From: Aquilaria yunnanensis
Lineage: Eukaryota; Streptophyta; Magnoliopsida; Malvales; Thymelaeaceae
Assembly (NCBI GenBank): GCA_039654915.1
Contig: CM077594.1
Location: 111,676,893-111,740,892, forward strand
Direction of reading: 5' to 3'
Length of the DNA stretch: 64,000 nucleotides
A program made the position numbers and the translations under genes. The notes under the pieces are model-generated. The model worked only from the letters and a program-made list of their open reading frames with translations, was not told the DNA's origin and did not search any database. Below are positions 1 through 12,249 of the stretch, one piece after another (position 1 is the stretch's first letter; each line of letters starts with the position of its first letter).

Positions 1-2060
1 GTACTTAGACCAACATCCCTCAAGGTTAGTTGAACTCGCTAGCTAAAACTAATTTATTATTCAATTAGAATTTTGTCAATATTAGGATTCTATAAGAAAA
101 ACAAAAAATAAAAATAAAAAGAACATACATTTTGACTAATTTTTCACTTTAATAGGCTTTAAATTTTATGAAAAATTACAACAAACAGGTCTTCAATTTT
201 TAATAGAATAAATCAAGCCCTTCAACGCAATATTTTATCAAATTTTCTTAGTTATCTTTAAATAATAAGTTAGTTTACACTTTTGATAAAAGCAAAATTT
301 GACAGTGAATGTTTATAATTTGCAATAATACCATAAAAATAAAAATATCTAATTGCATTACGACAAATTTATTGAGCTTTTATTTTACTTTATGAGTGAA
401 TTTTCTAAGTTTCCATTATTTTCAAATTTTACAACAAACATGCCCTTAAATTTTGTATGGCTATCAAATAGTTCAGTTAATAGAAACATTTCATCAAATT
501 AATTAATTTTATTTGGTTACTATTACCCTTAGATCATAAGGTTTGAAATTATTGAATATAATTAGCTAAAAATATTAAATTTTTCACATATAGCATTAAA
601 CATATTTTCTGGCAAGTCTTTAAAATTTAAACTCTATTAAAAATGAAATTTTACCAATAACCAAATTTGGTTTTCAATAAGTTGTAAAAATACAATTAAA
701 TCTTATGAATTGTATCCAATTGGAAGTAAGATGTTCGAGAAGAAGTTATAAATAAATTTATATTTTTTTGAATTATTTTTAGAAGTTTTGAATAAATTAA
801 TAATTTTAGAAGAGTGGTGAAAGATTTTGATTATGTGGTTCCGGGTTTATAGGATGAAAACTTATAATTAAATTACATATTAAAAAATTAAAATTCTTCA
901 ATATTCAAGAATTGTGTTGGCTAAATTATGCAACCAATCAATAATATTTTATTTCATTCCAAACTTTTGACTACTCTCTATATTCATTCTAAATTCATTA
1001 AAAACTTTCAATTTGGTTCCGCTAGAAATAATTCCTTCACCCAACAAAAGACCATTACATGAGTGCATTCATGGTGCACAATTAATATTTTATTTATGAG
1101 AAAAAAATCAGTTAATGTAAATTTTTATTAATTATAAAAAATATATTACCCAGTTCAAAATTTTTGGAAAATAGATTATCAGATAATTTAAAATAATTAA
1201 AAACTAGATATTACACATTAACTTAGAGTCAACAAATTTCATCTAATCGAGGACTAACATGAAATATTTAAAAATTTTAGAATCAAATGAAAATATTTAA
1301 TATGTTAAGGATAATAATGAAGCATGAATTAAAGGTTTGGTACTATTTACAAATTTTATTCTATTCTTTAAGTTACCAAATTTTCCTAAAAACTAAGGGT
1401 ATATTTAACAGTATTGTCTGCTTTTTATACCTATTATGTGCTTTTCTTTATTTATTTATGCCTATTGTGTTTTTCTCTTTTGATAAATTTATGGAAAAAT
1501 TTTAAATTTTGTAAATATAGTATTTAATATTTTTATTTAATTAATAAAAATTCCAATATATTTCAAATGTAAAAAAAATTCGTGTCAATTATACGCACTT
1601 TATTTACGTTAGAAAAATGTGTCAAATGTCTAGTGTGTGTATAAAATTACTTTATACATGGATTTGGATACACACACACACTCGTATATTTAATTATGGC
1701 TTAATTAATTAATAGCTGTACACATCGATACAACTAGGTAATTAACAAACACTAGCTACCACCATACTAGCTAGAGGGAAAGAAAGTAAAAGATGAAATT
1801 TATTAGAGTATTGCTGCAGCTTGTGTTGTGCTGGCAATATATATGGGGAGTTGAAGGGGCCCGGCCTGGGCAGGCAGATGCAGGCAGGCGGTCAAGACTT
1901 GACATTATTGAACAAGTGAACTGCATTCAAAGTTGAAGTATATATGTATAACGTGTGCTCTAATCCTGTACAGGTAAGGCAACAGAAACACAACCAATTA
2001 TCAAGTTGAAATTAAGCAAGTAATATATAATTAATACTCTACTACGTACGTAATTAATTT
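1..2060. other. AT-rich intergenic DNA, no gene seen
   Basis: This stretch is strongly AT-rich. The longest open frames (for example 1287-1505) are short, low-complexity and show no recognisable motif. A (CA)n-like run lies near 1671-1684. Nothing supports a gene or an intact element. Confidence 0.6.
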
Positions 2061-2065
2061 AAAAG

Positions 2066-2090
2066 CGAGGGAGGGAGGGAGAGAGACAGC
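2066..2090 (+). promoter_or_regulatory. GA-rich 5' leader of the GT14 gene
   Basis: A purine run of GAGGGAGGGAGGGAGAGAGA type sits 15-40 bases before the ATG at 2105. A TATA-like tatataat lies near 2024. GA-rich leaders are common GAGA-factor (BPC) targets in plants. Assigning this run to the 5' UTR is an inference from its position. Confidence 0.4.
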
Positions 2091-2104
2091 GAGCCTCAAT
2101 TTCC

Positions 2105-3337
2105 ATGGCGGCCGGTGCTACTGCTACTGGATCCAAATCCATGATCAGTCTCAACCCTCTCCTCATCCTCAATCTGAATCGTCTCCTCACTCATCTTCTC
2201 TCCTTCTTCATGGGCGTCTCCCTCTCCCTTCTCTTCTATCTCAAAACCTGCCCCTTCGACTTTCTGTTTCAGCCTCAGGCCGTCCAGCTCCTCAGCTCCG
2301 CTCCACCACCTTCACATCCCCCACTGCTATTTCCACCACCCCCATCCCTGCTCCCACTCCCACTCCCCCTCGCTGATGACAGACCATATTTGAGGACGAT
2401 GCACAACCTCACCGACCAGGAATTGCTGCGCATGGTATCGCTATCATCATCATCATCAGTAATTAATTATCATGATACAGCCGGCGCCGCAAAAATACTG
2501 AAGACTCGGCCAAAAGTAGCGTTTCTGTTCCTTACGGCTGGGCAGCTTCCCCTCTCGTTGCTCTGGGAGATCTTCTTCCGGGGACACCAAGGCCTCTGCT
2601 CCATCTACGTCCACCCCCATCCCGACTACAACGACACCACCACCCCACCCTCCTCCGTCTTCTATGGCAGACGCATTCCTTCCCAGCCCGTCTCTTGGGG
2701 CACCATCTCTGTGGTGGACGCCGAGAGGCGACTCCTCGCCAACGCCATTCTCGACTCCTCCAATCAGAGATTCGTCCTCCTCTCCGAGTCCTGCATTCCC
2801 CTCTTCAACTTCACCACCGTCTACCACTACCTCATCCACTCCAAGCACACCTTCCTCAGCCTCTACGACCTACCTTCAAAGGCGGGCCGCGGCCGCTACA
2901 ACTCCCAGATGTCGCCCCTCATCAACATCACCCAGTGGCGCAAGGGCTCCCAGTGGTTCGAGCTCAACCGCGAGCTGGCCCTCCAGGTTGTTTCGGATCG
3001 CAAGTACTACTCGGTGTTCAAGGAGAGGTGCGTGCCGCCGTGCTACAATGATGAGCACTATATCCCGACGCTGGTGAACATGTACATGCTGGCGGAGGGG
3101 GACGGGGAGAAGAGCGGGAACCGGAGCGTGACGTGGGTGAATTGGTCCAGGGGAGGGCCTCACCCCAAGAAGTATGGCGTCCGCGACATTACCCCGGAAT
3201 TCTTGAATTGGATCCGCTTCTCCTCCCAATGCCTTTACAACGGCAACACCACCAACCTCTGCTTCTTATTCGCCAGAAAGTTTGGCTATAATGCTTTGCG
3301 CCCTTTACTGCGCCACGCCCCACTCCTCTTCGGCTGA
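2105..3337 (+). CDS. GT14 / DUF266 (BC10-like) glycosyltransferase, core-2/I-branching type
   Basis: A single-exon gene encodes 410 aa. It belongs to the plant core-2/I-branching beta-1,6-N-acetylglucosaminyltransferase-like family (GT14, DUF266, BC10-like). Members are Golgi type II membrane proteins linked to cell-wall and arabinogalactan glycosylation; the acceptor of this one is unknown. Visible: a short cytosolic N-terminus, a hydrophobic anchor at about residues 27-46, a proline-rich stem at about 66-89, a serine run at 113-118, and a catalytic domain from about 137 (KVAFLFLTAGQLPL). Family hallmarks follow: SWGTISVVDAERRLL, FVLLSESCIPLFN, the SQWFELNRELA region, CYNDEHYIPT and VNWSRGGPHP. 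Several N-glycosylation sequons are present (NLT, NIT, NRS, NTT). The start sits in a strong plant context (CCATGG), and the length fits the family. The coding region is far GC-richer than its surroundings. No break was seen. Confidence 0.93.
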   Translation: MAAGATATGSKSMISLNPLLILNLNRLLTHLLSFFMGVSLSLLFYLKTCPFDFLFQPQAVQLLSSAPPPSHPPLLFPPPPSLLPLPLPLADDRPYLRTMHNLTDQELLRMVSLSSSSSVINYHDTAGAAKILKTRPKVAFLFLTAGQLPLSLLWEIFFRGHQGLCSIYVHPHPDYNDTTTPPSSVFYGRRIPSQPVSWGTISVVDAERRLLANAILDSSNQRFVLLSESCIPLFNFTTVYHYLIHSKHTFLSLYDLPSKAGRGRYNSQMSPLINITQWRKGSQWFELNRELALQVVSDRKYYSVFKERCVPPCYNDEHYIPTLVNMYMLAEGDGEKSGNRSVTWVNWSRGGPHPKKYGVRDITPEFLNWIRFSSQCLYNGNTTNLCFLFARKFGYNALRPLLRHAPLLFG

Positions 3338-3339
3338 AT

Positions 3340-6300
3340 ACGAATATATACATTCCCTTCTCTTATGATCATCATTAACAAGCGCTAGTGTTAACGACGA
3401 CCTTAAGTCCATTCAATTATATATATGTTTTATACTCTTTAGCTGGCTGGCTAGCTATCTGTAATTCCCCGTACTACTGCACTGAACTTAAAAGGAATCG
3501 CGATCGATAAATCCAATGTCCATATAACGATCCATGTCAGCAATCGTTGTGACCAACTCATCTTATAATTTGAGCTGTATGTCTACAAACAAGTCAATGG
3601 CTCAACTTGATTAATTAAAAGCCGCTCTATCACTCTATAAATTTTTTTTTAAATCTTCCTCATCATCTCACTTCTTTATCTCCTCATTCCTTTTTACCGC
3701 CTCCCTCACACCCAATCACTCACGATGAGCCGCAACATTCTCCTTTTCAAGGAATTTTCAAATCCTTTTGGTAAATTCAGCCACTATCTTTCTTCACTGA
3801 ACACATCCAGGTCCACTCGCTTCTCGGATCAACTAGATGAACTTCTCATCGCTCCGATGCAAATCAATAGCAATCTCGCTTATCTGTTCTTTGCATCTTG
3901 GTCGCCGTCGTCCCACGACTCTATTCCTCTATTTAATCTATTCCTCCATCCTATGATCGATATTAATAATGTTTTTGCTTTAGGCACTATGGCCAATTAA
4001 TTTTCACATAATTTTCACAGGATTGATGGATCCCAAGGGCCAGGATTCGTATTGACTCTACAGAGTCAAAATTATCAATCAAATTAAGAATGATTAACAA
4101 TCTTAGAATGATTAATATAAATGAGATTAGCCACCGAAATAAATAATAATCATTGTTAACCACAGAAATAAATGGTAGTCAGTAGCATTCATTTGCCTTG
4201 TTTTCCATATTTTGTTCACCTGATGGTGGTCACACCTCCGCAACCAGACTTTTACCCAAATTACAATCATTTTTTTCAGCTGACTAAAAGTTATTTCACC
4301 ACCATTTAGCCATTAAATGTTTGGTCGCTATAACTAGCTTCAGTTGTAGTGGAAGCGAGAGAAGAAAGAATAATTTATAAAGCGAAATGGGGATGAAGTA
4401 AATATTTTATTAACAATCATATAACTTATATTTTAATAAGAGTGTGCTAGATATATAGTTATGTACATTTTTTATAGTGAAGTAAATATTTTCTTAATAA
4501 AGATATCACAAAATATTTAAGGGTATAAATGTAACTAATAATGTTACTAATTTTTCTTTCAGCTAATTTATCAAACATTAAAAATACATGACGCTAATAG
4601 CTAAGTGCTAATAGCTAAAGTTAAATTTTAATACTAACATAAAACCAAACTTTAACGCTACTTACAGAAACATCTGAGGCTATTAGCCACTGCTATTAAT
4701 ATTGAATCTAACATCAATTTACATTTCAACCACTCACCGATCTTTTTACTGGACCAAATAATTTATTCATCCCAAATTCTATTAGCGACTTTCCATATTG
4801 ATATGCCCAAATTGATGATATATATATTTTTTTAAAATAAAAAAGAAATAACTAGATTGCCAATTCCCAATTTCTCCTAAAAAGTTGATGTATCACTTGT
4901 AATAAACACTTTTTATGAGGATAAATATTGGGAATGAGTGTTGAAAATTTAACAGCCTCTAAAATTATGCAAAAAGAAAATATATCACAAAAGAATAGAG
5001 TATGAAAGAAATTCAAATGATAAAACAAGCAAAGATTCATTAAAAAAAAGGGAGAAATTAAATCAAGTATCCTTAAAAAAAATTATTAGATGGATGAATT
5101 TGGCATCTGTGTCGTTGCAAGTGGTGTAGATAGCCATTGGTGTTGGTGAGGAGGCAATCGACAAGCGCAGACAAGCGGGAGAGGGTCCTATTTAGGGTGA
5201 GTTGTAGAAGAAAAAGAAGATTTTTTTTTTTTAGGATCGTATGATGAAGAAGTAGTGTATTTGGATGTAATTGTAAGAGAGCATTGGGAGGTTAGAGATG
5301 GTAGATTTCCATTTGGGACAATGGCAGAGGTGGATTAGGTTTAGAGAGACGGTTGTGGAGATATTTCCATACAAAAATGGAGGATTCACAACATTCTTTT
5401 GGCAAAACCCACTCTCTTAAGTGGTTTTCATCCTTTTTATCTAGGAAGTGGCTTTTGTATGTCGAATCTTTCATGCACCTTACCCCTATAATTACTCTTT
5501 TGTTCTCAATCCAATTTTGTAATTCCCCCCATATCCTTACCTCCCAACCACAACACTATCACGTTGATCGAGTAATCCCTTACATTAGTACCATCAACTA
5601 CCCCCTCCATTGCCACTATCCCACATCAGCTTGTGCCATTGTTTCTAGGCATTACCAACCACCAACAACAGTGATCATTGGTTGGGTTAGGCGAGCAATA
5701 GTAAGATTGATATGAGAAACCATCAACTCACCTTCTTCTAGACGCAGCGAAATTGGGAGAAGATATTAGGGTGATGGCATCTGGTTGATAACAACGGTGT
5801 CTAAAGTTTTGCAATTCATTACAATGGTTTGTGGTAGGTGATGAAGAATTGAAGTGACGATGGTGAGAGGAAATATGAACAATCAAATCCATTTTTTAGG
5901 GGGGGGGGGGGGGAGGATTATGTAAACTACCTCAATACTATCTAAAACTTGCAATACTACTATGGGATTCAGAAAGCTATTTTTTCTCCTCTACATTGGA
6001 TATTCAAATCGTATTTATATAAGATTTCTTATCTTTATAGTAATAAGTGAACAAAGGTAACATATCTGCAATATCTTTTTAACATATCTTTGATCTCATT
6101 TATGCATATGCAATATTATTTTGTACATATTCATCACTTGCTTTATACTTTAAGTTTTATACTTTAAGTTTTATACATATTTATCATTCAATTTGTACAT
6201 ATCTTTAATTTAAAGTGAAGTGGGATTTGACAAATTCACACATATTTTTTATGAGATGTTAAACTTATACATACTATTGGATATATTGATAACATATTTG

Positions 6301-6520
6301 TGATCTCATTTGTACATATGTCACACATTTTTTTACTAGATCTCTCATTCTCTTTGTACATCAAGTTTGTACATATCTGGTATTTGGTTTGTACATATCT
6401 CCAATTTGAAGAAAATATGAGATTTGATGTGTTCATACTTATTTTATATGATAAATAGTAATATTGGAATATAAATATCTAAACATAAAAGGTAGGATGC
6501 ACATTGGACTTACCTTTTTA
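3340..6520. other. Intergenic DNA with no supportable gene
   Basis: Only short open frames occur (3725-4000, 5353-5715), and none has a recognisable domain. A G13-14 homopolymer lies near 5899-5912. From about 6110 to 6400 the phrase ttgtacatat recurs several times as a loose degenerate repeat. No transposon ends were paired here. Confidence 0.55.
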
Positions 6521-6533
6521 TCTATGTTATTCA

Positions 6534-6770
6534 GGGTTAATTATACATTTGCACCATAACCTTTAATTATTATTTTTATTCTAACCCCAACCTTCATTTT
6601 ATTCGTAATGTGTTCCTAACCTTATTAAAAAAATCCATTTGACCCTTTTTCAGCTGAATTCATTATGTTAGATTGAACATGTCACATTAATATAAGATTG
6701 CATGTAGAGGAAAAAGTTAGTTTTAGCCCTCTAAAAATGTTTCCTTTGCCAAAAAAATCTTAAAACTTTG
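6534..6770. mobile_element. Possible terminal-repeat end of a non-autonomous MULE-like element
   Basis: From gggttaattatacatttgca onward the sequence has the style of a long MULE-type terminal inverted repeat, with alternating blocks such as aaccttta, ctaaccccaacc and ttcctaacctt. It resembles the paired ends at 9189 and 14452 in style. No matching inverted right end was found, so a relict single end is the most that can be claimed. Confidence 0.3.
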
Positions 6771-7080
6771 AAATCTAACAATCCAACCACCCTCTCACCT
6801 CCTTAATTAGCACTCACCTCCTTTACTACCCCTTTCTTCATTCTTCCACCTCTTTAGACTAATTTGATAGTGGTTGTTTATGGGTTTGAATTCCATGTGG
6901 TAGTGCCGCCTTGAGGATAAGTTTTCCAACGACGCTCTGAAAAAAGTCCAGAATTTTAATTGGCCTTTATGGTTTGGTAGCTTTTTTCTATCCTCCTTAA
7001 CTTTTTCTTTTGGTATTTATTTCAAAACTCAACTAATTTTTTGTAAATTAGATTTTAAAGATTTGGGTTTCACCGACATG

Positions 7081-7340
7081 TGATAACACTTATTGTTGTT
7101 CAAACTCAATTCACATCACATATTGTGCTTTTATTCATGGAAGCTATATGGACTGCTAATATTAATGATTGCATCCAGGGGAAAGTGTGGCTTGTCATAA
7201 GTGCTAGCTACCACACTATTCACCACACCAGATATCATCACAATTATGGCCATTATACTATGTGGATGGATCAGATGCTTGAAAGTCTCTGTGACCCTAA
7301 CCCTGATGGTGATCATTTGGTGGGAAGTCAAAAGATGTGA
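7081..7340 (+). pseudogene. STE1: Delta7-sterol C5(6)-desaturase, C-terminal exon fragment
   Basis: The frame encodes the C-terminal end of sterol C5-desaturase (STE1/DWF7; ER membrane, brassinosteroid and sterol pathway). [19 protein letters not shown] and the histidine box [20 protein letters not shown] match the last exon of the plant enzyme. The box HxxHH is intact. Changes from the family pattern include the Asp-Trp after WMD and a divergent tail. The upstream exons, holding the first histidine boxes and the membrane segments, were not found in the preceding kilobases on either strand, and no good splice acceptor frames the block. It therefore reads as a captured or relict gene fragment. 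A very distant upstream exon cannot be excluded. Confidence 0.82.
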
Positions 7341-9188
7341 TAGAAATGTGGTCATTGAGTTCTCAAAGTTTGATTGATTGATGATGTGTTGGCTTTTTAT
7401 ATGAACTTTGGCCTCAAAATTTAGACTCAATTCATCATTATTTTGCCGGTTTCTTGCTTATATTGTTCACTTTGAAGGTTTTAAGAGTTGTTAGAGGCAT
7501 GAGAAAGGAATGAAAGTAATTGGAGTAAAAATTAGAAAACTTGATGATAAAAAAAGCCAAGAAAAAATGTAACTTGCACGCCACTTTTTGGCATTTTCTT
7601 GGAATATTAAGGCTTTAGTAAAGCATAGAACTTGTAGCCATTCCTCTTAGCTTCACATGGGTTCTTGAATCACCTCAATTGGACACCAGTAGCAAAAATT
7701 ATGCCCAAAATATTAAGGATGTCAAACTTGTCGAAGTAGTGGTGCCACAGCGCCACAGTGCATTCAGCTCTGTCTGTTTTTTAGAATTTGACACTATGAC
7801 GCTGCTCCTAGCACCGCGGTGCACTTGGGGCCAAGAAAAATGGTCCCTTACATCCAATTTTGAACTCTAACTTGTAATTGGTGGAGGGTTTCTATCTTGT
7901 TTTGTGATAATGACCTAAAACCTTATCTTTAGTAGATAAAAAGGACTAAAGGGTTAAAAAATTAGGAGACTTTCATTTTGAGATCTAGGTTTTTATCTTC
8001 TTCCTCTTGGAGCCACTATGGCAGAAGTGGGAGTAAAGCTTGAAGCTTTGAGCCTATTGGAGGTTAGAAAAATAAGGCTTTAAAAGGAGTTTCTTGGTTT
8101 TTTCTTTCCTCTTTATTTCTATTTGGTTATGGATTTATTGGATATTATTTCTATGGATGTTTTTAGTGTGAACATGGAGTAGTCTTCAATTATCTCTCTA
8201 GTATGTACACTTGACTTTTGTTTCCTAATGTAAATTTGAGATATTTCATGGTATTTGTCTCTTGTGTTGCCCTTTCTCTTGAGCTTATTCTTGTATATTG
8301 TTGACCACTTCATGCTTGCATAAAATCTTTACTTGTCTAAGATAGAGAGTGTGTGTGGAGGTGAAACTAGAGAAGAGCAATGTGGCACCTTAGTTTAATT
8401 GGTGAGCTTGAAGAAACTCAATATTAGATTACTAGTGAGCAAAGTTTCATTTTAAGAAAAAGAAACTTTGACGCTAGAATCCTTACACCACATAGGAGGC
8501 AACAACCATTATACTTCAAGTTAACTTAAGTGGCTAGGTCAAGTAGTGCCATCATAAGGGGATAGTTTTACTTATAAGTCAATCCAACTTTGGTTAGTTT
8601 TGTTAGCTTAGTTAGTTGTGGATTGTATGTCTCACTTTTATTGCATTTCAATTCTTGTTTACATTTCACTTAGTCTATTGTTTGTGCGTAGCTTAACTTT
8701 TGTTAGTGGAGTATCCAAGACTTCAAATTCAATTGGAATCACAATTTTTTCTTGGGGTGACACTTGTATTTACCACTTACACACAACAACATCGTACACT
8801 CATAAATGAATAGGGGCTTACAAATTTAAAACTTTTATTTTTATAACAATTGATTTTTACCGTCATTTTAATGGCTTTTGATGCATGTAATTGAGTTTCT
8901 TTTCTTAGGAGATGAAGGAAGTAGCGAGCCATATTTTTATAGGGGATGCTATATTATTTGTAAAATTGAATTGAACAGACAATTGTGCATAATTGAAGTA
9001 GCAAAGTGATTAATTCAAAGCGAGGGAATGATTATTTCAGAGATGATGAAGATGAATACATTTTATAAATTATAACTCTTTCATTTTATGAATCAAAGAT
9101 TTACTGTTTGTACGAAACTGGACTAATGGTTTTTACAGACATTACAGTGCCTTGCCTTGCCTTGGTAATAATCATTTTTTCACTAAAA
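7341..9188. other. Intergenic DNA, no supportable gene
   Basis: Open frames are short and lack known domains. A locally GC-rich stretch near 7738-7840 carries imperfect inverted elements around gcgccacagtgca and gcaccgcggtgca. Nothing else stands out. Confidence 0.5.
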
Positions 9189-10167
9189 GGGTAAATTTCA
9201 TGGTTGGTCACCTTCCTTATTTTTTTGTTCTAACTGAGTCACATAACTCTATTTTGTACTATAAAGGTACTTTAACTTGTATTTCACATATTATTTGTGT
9301 CCTTTATATTAGTTGAGCAACTAATTTTAACTGAATTTTAATGAAATATGACAACTCCAACCCCTAGATTTCATTCATCCTACTCTTAGCACCATAAATT
9401 TTATTCATCTTGCTTCTAACACCCTAAAAGTTATGGATCTAACATATTAACCACTTTTCTCCCCCACATATGAATAAGAAGAAACCTAATTTTCTTATCC
9501 CAAATGAATAAAAAAAAACTTTCGTTTTCCCTCGACCCAAATTTTTCATGCTCTCTCGTTCCTCGCCTAAGTCCTCCCAAATTTCTCTATTGTGTTCTCC
9601 CAAATTATTTCTCCTCTGTTATTTTCGCTACTATCTTTGTCAGCAAGAAGCTCCCCAACGCCATGATCTTTTACCTTGACCCTACTGGTGAGCTTCAGAC
9701 AATCGTCATCTCCGCTCTCACCTTCATTAAGAAGGTCGTCCCTCTGCTAATTTTTTTATTTCTCTTAGCCCTTGCAAGCCCTTGCATTACCGCTTCTCGT
9801 CTATTGAGAAACAAAGAACTTACCCATGAATACACATAGCAAAGTAATGTCACTCATGGACCTTATTAATTCCCTTTTCTTTTTTCTTAGTTGAGTCTTT
9901 TCTACGCCCGTTGCTGTTTTCGTGCAGATCCAGATTAGTTTTCTGTGATCTATATGGGTTTATTTTAATAAATTTCTTTATTTTTTTTCTTTTTATCTGT
10001 TTGGGTTTATTTACCAAGAATTTCTTTTTGAAATTGTTTTCCGATAGCTTTTCTGGAATTTTTCTAGTTTCCCAACATTATGAAGACATCACGGCATGAT
10101 GAATAGTAGATTTGAACATTACGATGGCCCGTCTGTGTTGAGGAGGTGCAGTCACCGGCAAGGGCAA

Positions 10168-10520
10168 TTATACAAGCCAGATTTGAAGCGTCCATGTCAG
10201 CAACCACTTCAACTGCCACCTGGATACTTTGATTCATTATATATGTAATTAACAATTTAGTTGTTAATGATTAGTATAAGAAGTGGATTAGAATGAGATA
10301 GCTCTATATATATATCCCTAGGTTGTAATTGTTTTTTGGCATATTGAATGATGAAATGAAATATCCCATTTTGTTATTCTTTCTATCTCTCCTGAATTTC
10401 TTTTTCTAGATTCTTCTCTATTTTTTAAATCTCTCTACTACCTTTCTAATTTCTCCTTCTTCCCTCTGATTTTCTTCTGTCAATTAATTTGCAAGCTATG
10501 CTAAATTTAGGCATGTAACA
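10168..10520 (+). repeat. 5' LTR of the gag-only element
   Basis: This 353-bp copy matches 13531-13878 along its length with scattered substitutions, chiefly transitions. It starts at ttatac (tgatac in the 3' copy) and ends gcatgtaaca. The divergence indicates an old insertion. Confidence 0.88.
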
Positions 10521-10522
10521 TA

Positions 10523-10534
10523 TGGTATCAGAGC
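10523..10534 (+). promoter_or_regulatory. Primer-binding site, tRNA-Met type
   Basis: TGGTATCAGAGC lies two bases after the 5' LTR. It is the standard plant initiator-tRNA-Met priming sequence for reverse transcription. Confidence 0.85.
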
Positions 10535-10966
10535 TAGTGTTCCTTGATATCAATCATACCCGCTGATTCTTTCGACGACAAAGCCCCGTGCATAGCTTCA
10601 ATGGCAATGAGAATTAAGCTAATATTGAGGCAACTTGTTCTTAACACTCACCAACTGTTCAACGAAAAACCCCAACAAGTTTTGTTTTGGCCATGGCAAA
10701 AACATAACAATCGGCATGGTTAATAGAGTTCAATGAATGAGTTCAATGGATGGAGACTTAATGGCAGGTGACGGCGGAGCTACAGGCTGCTAATGCTCAA
10801 GCCATTGCTGGCCTCAAGTGAAAATTGGGTCTGTCGATTTATAGAGCTAGTGAATAGGACGAGTGCTAATTCTACAGCTACTACAAGAGTTTGGACTGAC
10901 TTTGAATGACAGGAACAAAGGGGTGGTGTTGGGTCTGAAGATGAATATGGAGCTTCTACTAGACTC

Positions 10967-11212
10967 ATGCAAGTAAGTTCTTCTATATTCAATTATGAGC
11001 TTAAGATGTTTCATGAAAAGGTTGATCAAAGCCATGAAGTTAGTCCCATTATGCCTATTTCAAGGCTCCTCAAGCTCAAACAAGAAGGCACTATTAGAGA
11101 ATATCAAAACCAATTTGAAGCTTTGTTGAACAATGTGATAGAGCCCGAAGAAGCAATTGTATCTTACTTCCTTATGGGATTAAGGGAAGAAATTCAAAAC
11201 CCAAGCATTTAA
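10967..11212 (+). pseudogene. Retrotransposon gag (capsid) fragment
   Basis: The frame contains REYQNQFEALLNNV followed by a PEE..IVSYFLMGLREEIQ stretch, the typical core of Ty3-type Retrotrans_gag. Further gag-like frames continue downstream (LAKLQELNF near 11250, and 11430-11684). Stops and frameshifts break the region, so no full gag is present. The piece at 11430-11684 was not identified with any family. Confidence 0.8.
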
Positions 11213-12249
11213 GCCTAAAACATTATTGGATGCTATAACATTGGCAAAATTACAAGAGCTCAATTTTAATGCCTAAAACAAGAAGGTTAATGCAATGGTA
11301 AGAGCTGCAGAAAATTCCATTGAACATAAAGGTTTAGGATCTATGCAAATTCAAGACCCACCAAAAAATTATGCTTTAATTTCTTGTAGTGGAGAACACT
11401 TTAGTACCTATGATCATTAAAAAGAAACAATGGCAGAAGTTATAATTAAAACTAATCGGGGTGTGGAGAACAAAGTGTATGAAGGAATGAACAAGGCTAT
11501 GAAAAAGGAATTCAAAGCATTAGGTGTAACAAGAGAATGCTCAAATATAGTTGTTGAACATTTGATAGAACAAACATCTTCAACCTCTATAAAGATACAA
11601 GACACAATTTTGTTTCATTGTTCAGTTCTCAAGAATAAAGAAGGTTCCCATGCTACTGCACTTGCAAAAGAACATGCAGCATAGGCTAGTGTTGAATTAG
11701 TTCACAATGTAGCCCAAAAATGGGACATTGATGACATAGCCAATGTCGTCAAAGTCAAGGGTTCTGTTATTATAAGATGGCTGTATTCTTAAAGCCATGA
11801 AATATGAGTCAAGAGAAAAATGAAAAGATGGACAGTAAGATTATAATCAAAGATATGAGAATAAATAACCAAGGGAAGCACAAGGAACAATAAAGCTTTA
11901 CTGAAGTTGGAATGGAAGGCTATTGTACTGATGGGAATGATTCTTCCAAAGTTGATCGCAAGATGGCTTTTCGAATTGCAAATTCAGAAGGGAAACAAAA
12001 TGGGAACTTTGATAGTTCAGGTCATGAAGCATTGAAAGGTTACAAATTAGCTTAAAGTGTTGATGAAGCAACTGGACAGCAGCTGCTATTGATCATAAAT
12101 GGATTTAAGAGTGGATACATCAATTACTTGAGCATTCCACGAACACCTTAACAACTAGAGCATCTAATTTTTGAATATTCTATAATTCCCTATAGTGGGC
12201 AAGGGTGATTATTCAATGAAGTAGGGTTCTTTATGTTATTAGCTAATAT

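Noticed and set aside
2456..3229. Open frames on both strands over the GT14 gene
   Set aside because: They are shadows of a GC-rich real coding frame; only the 2105-3337 frame carries the family motifs.
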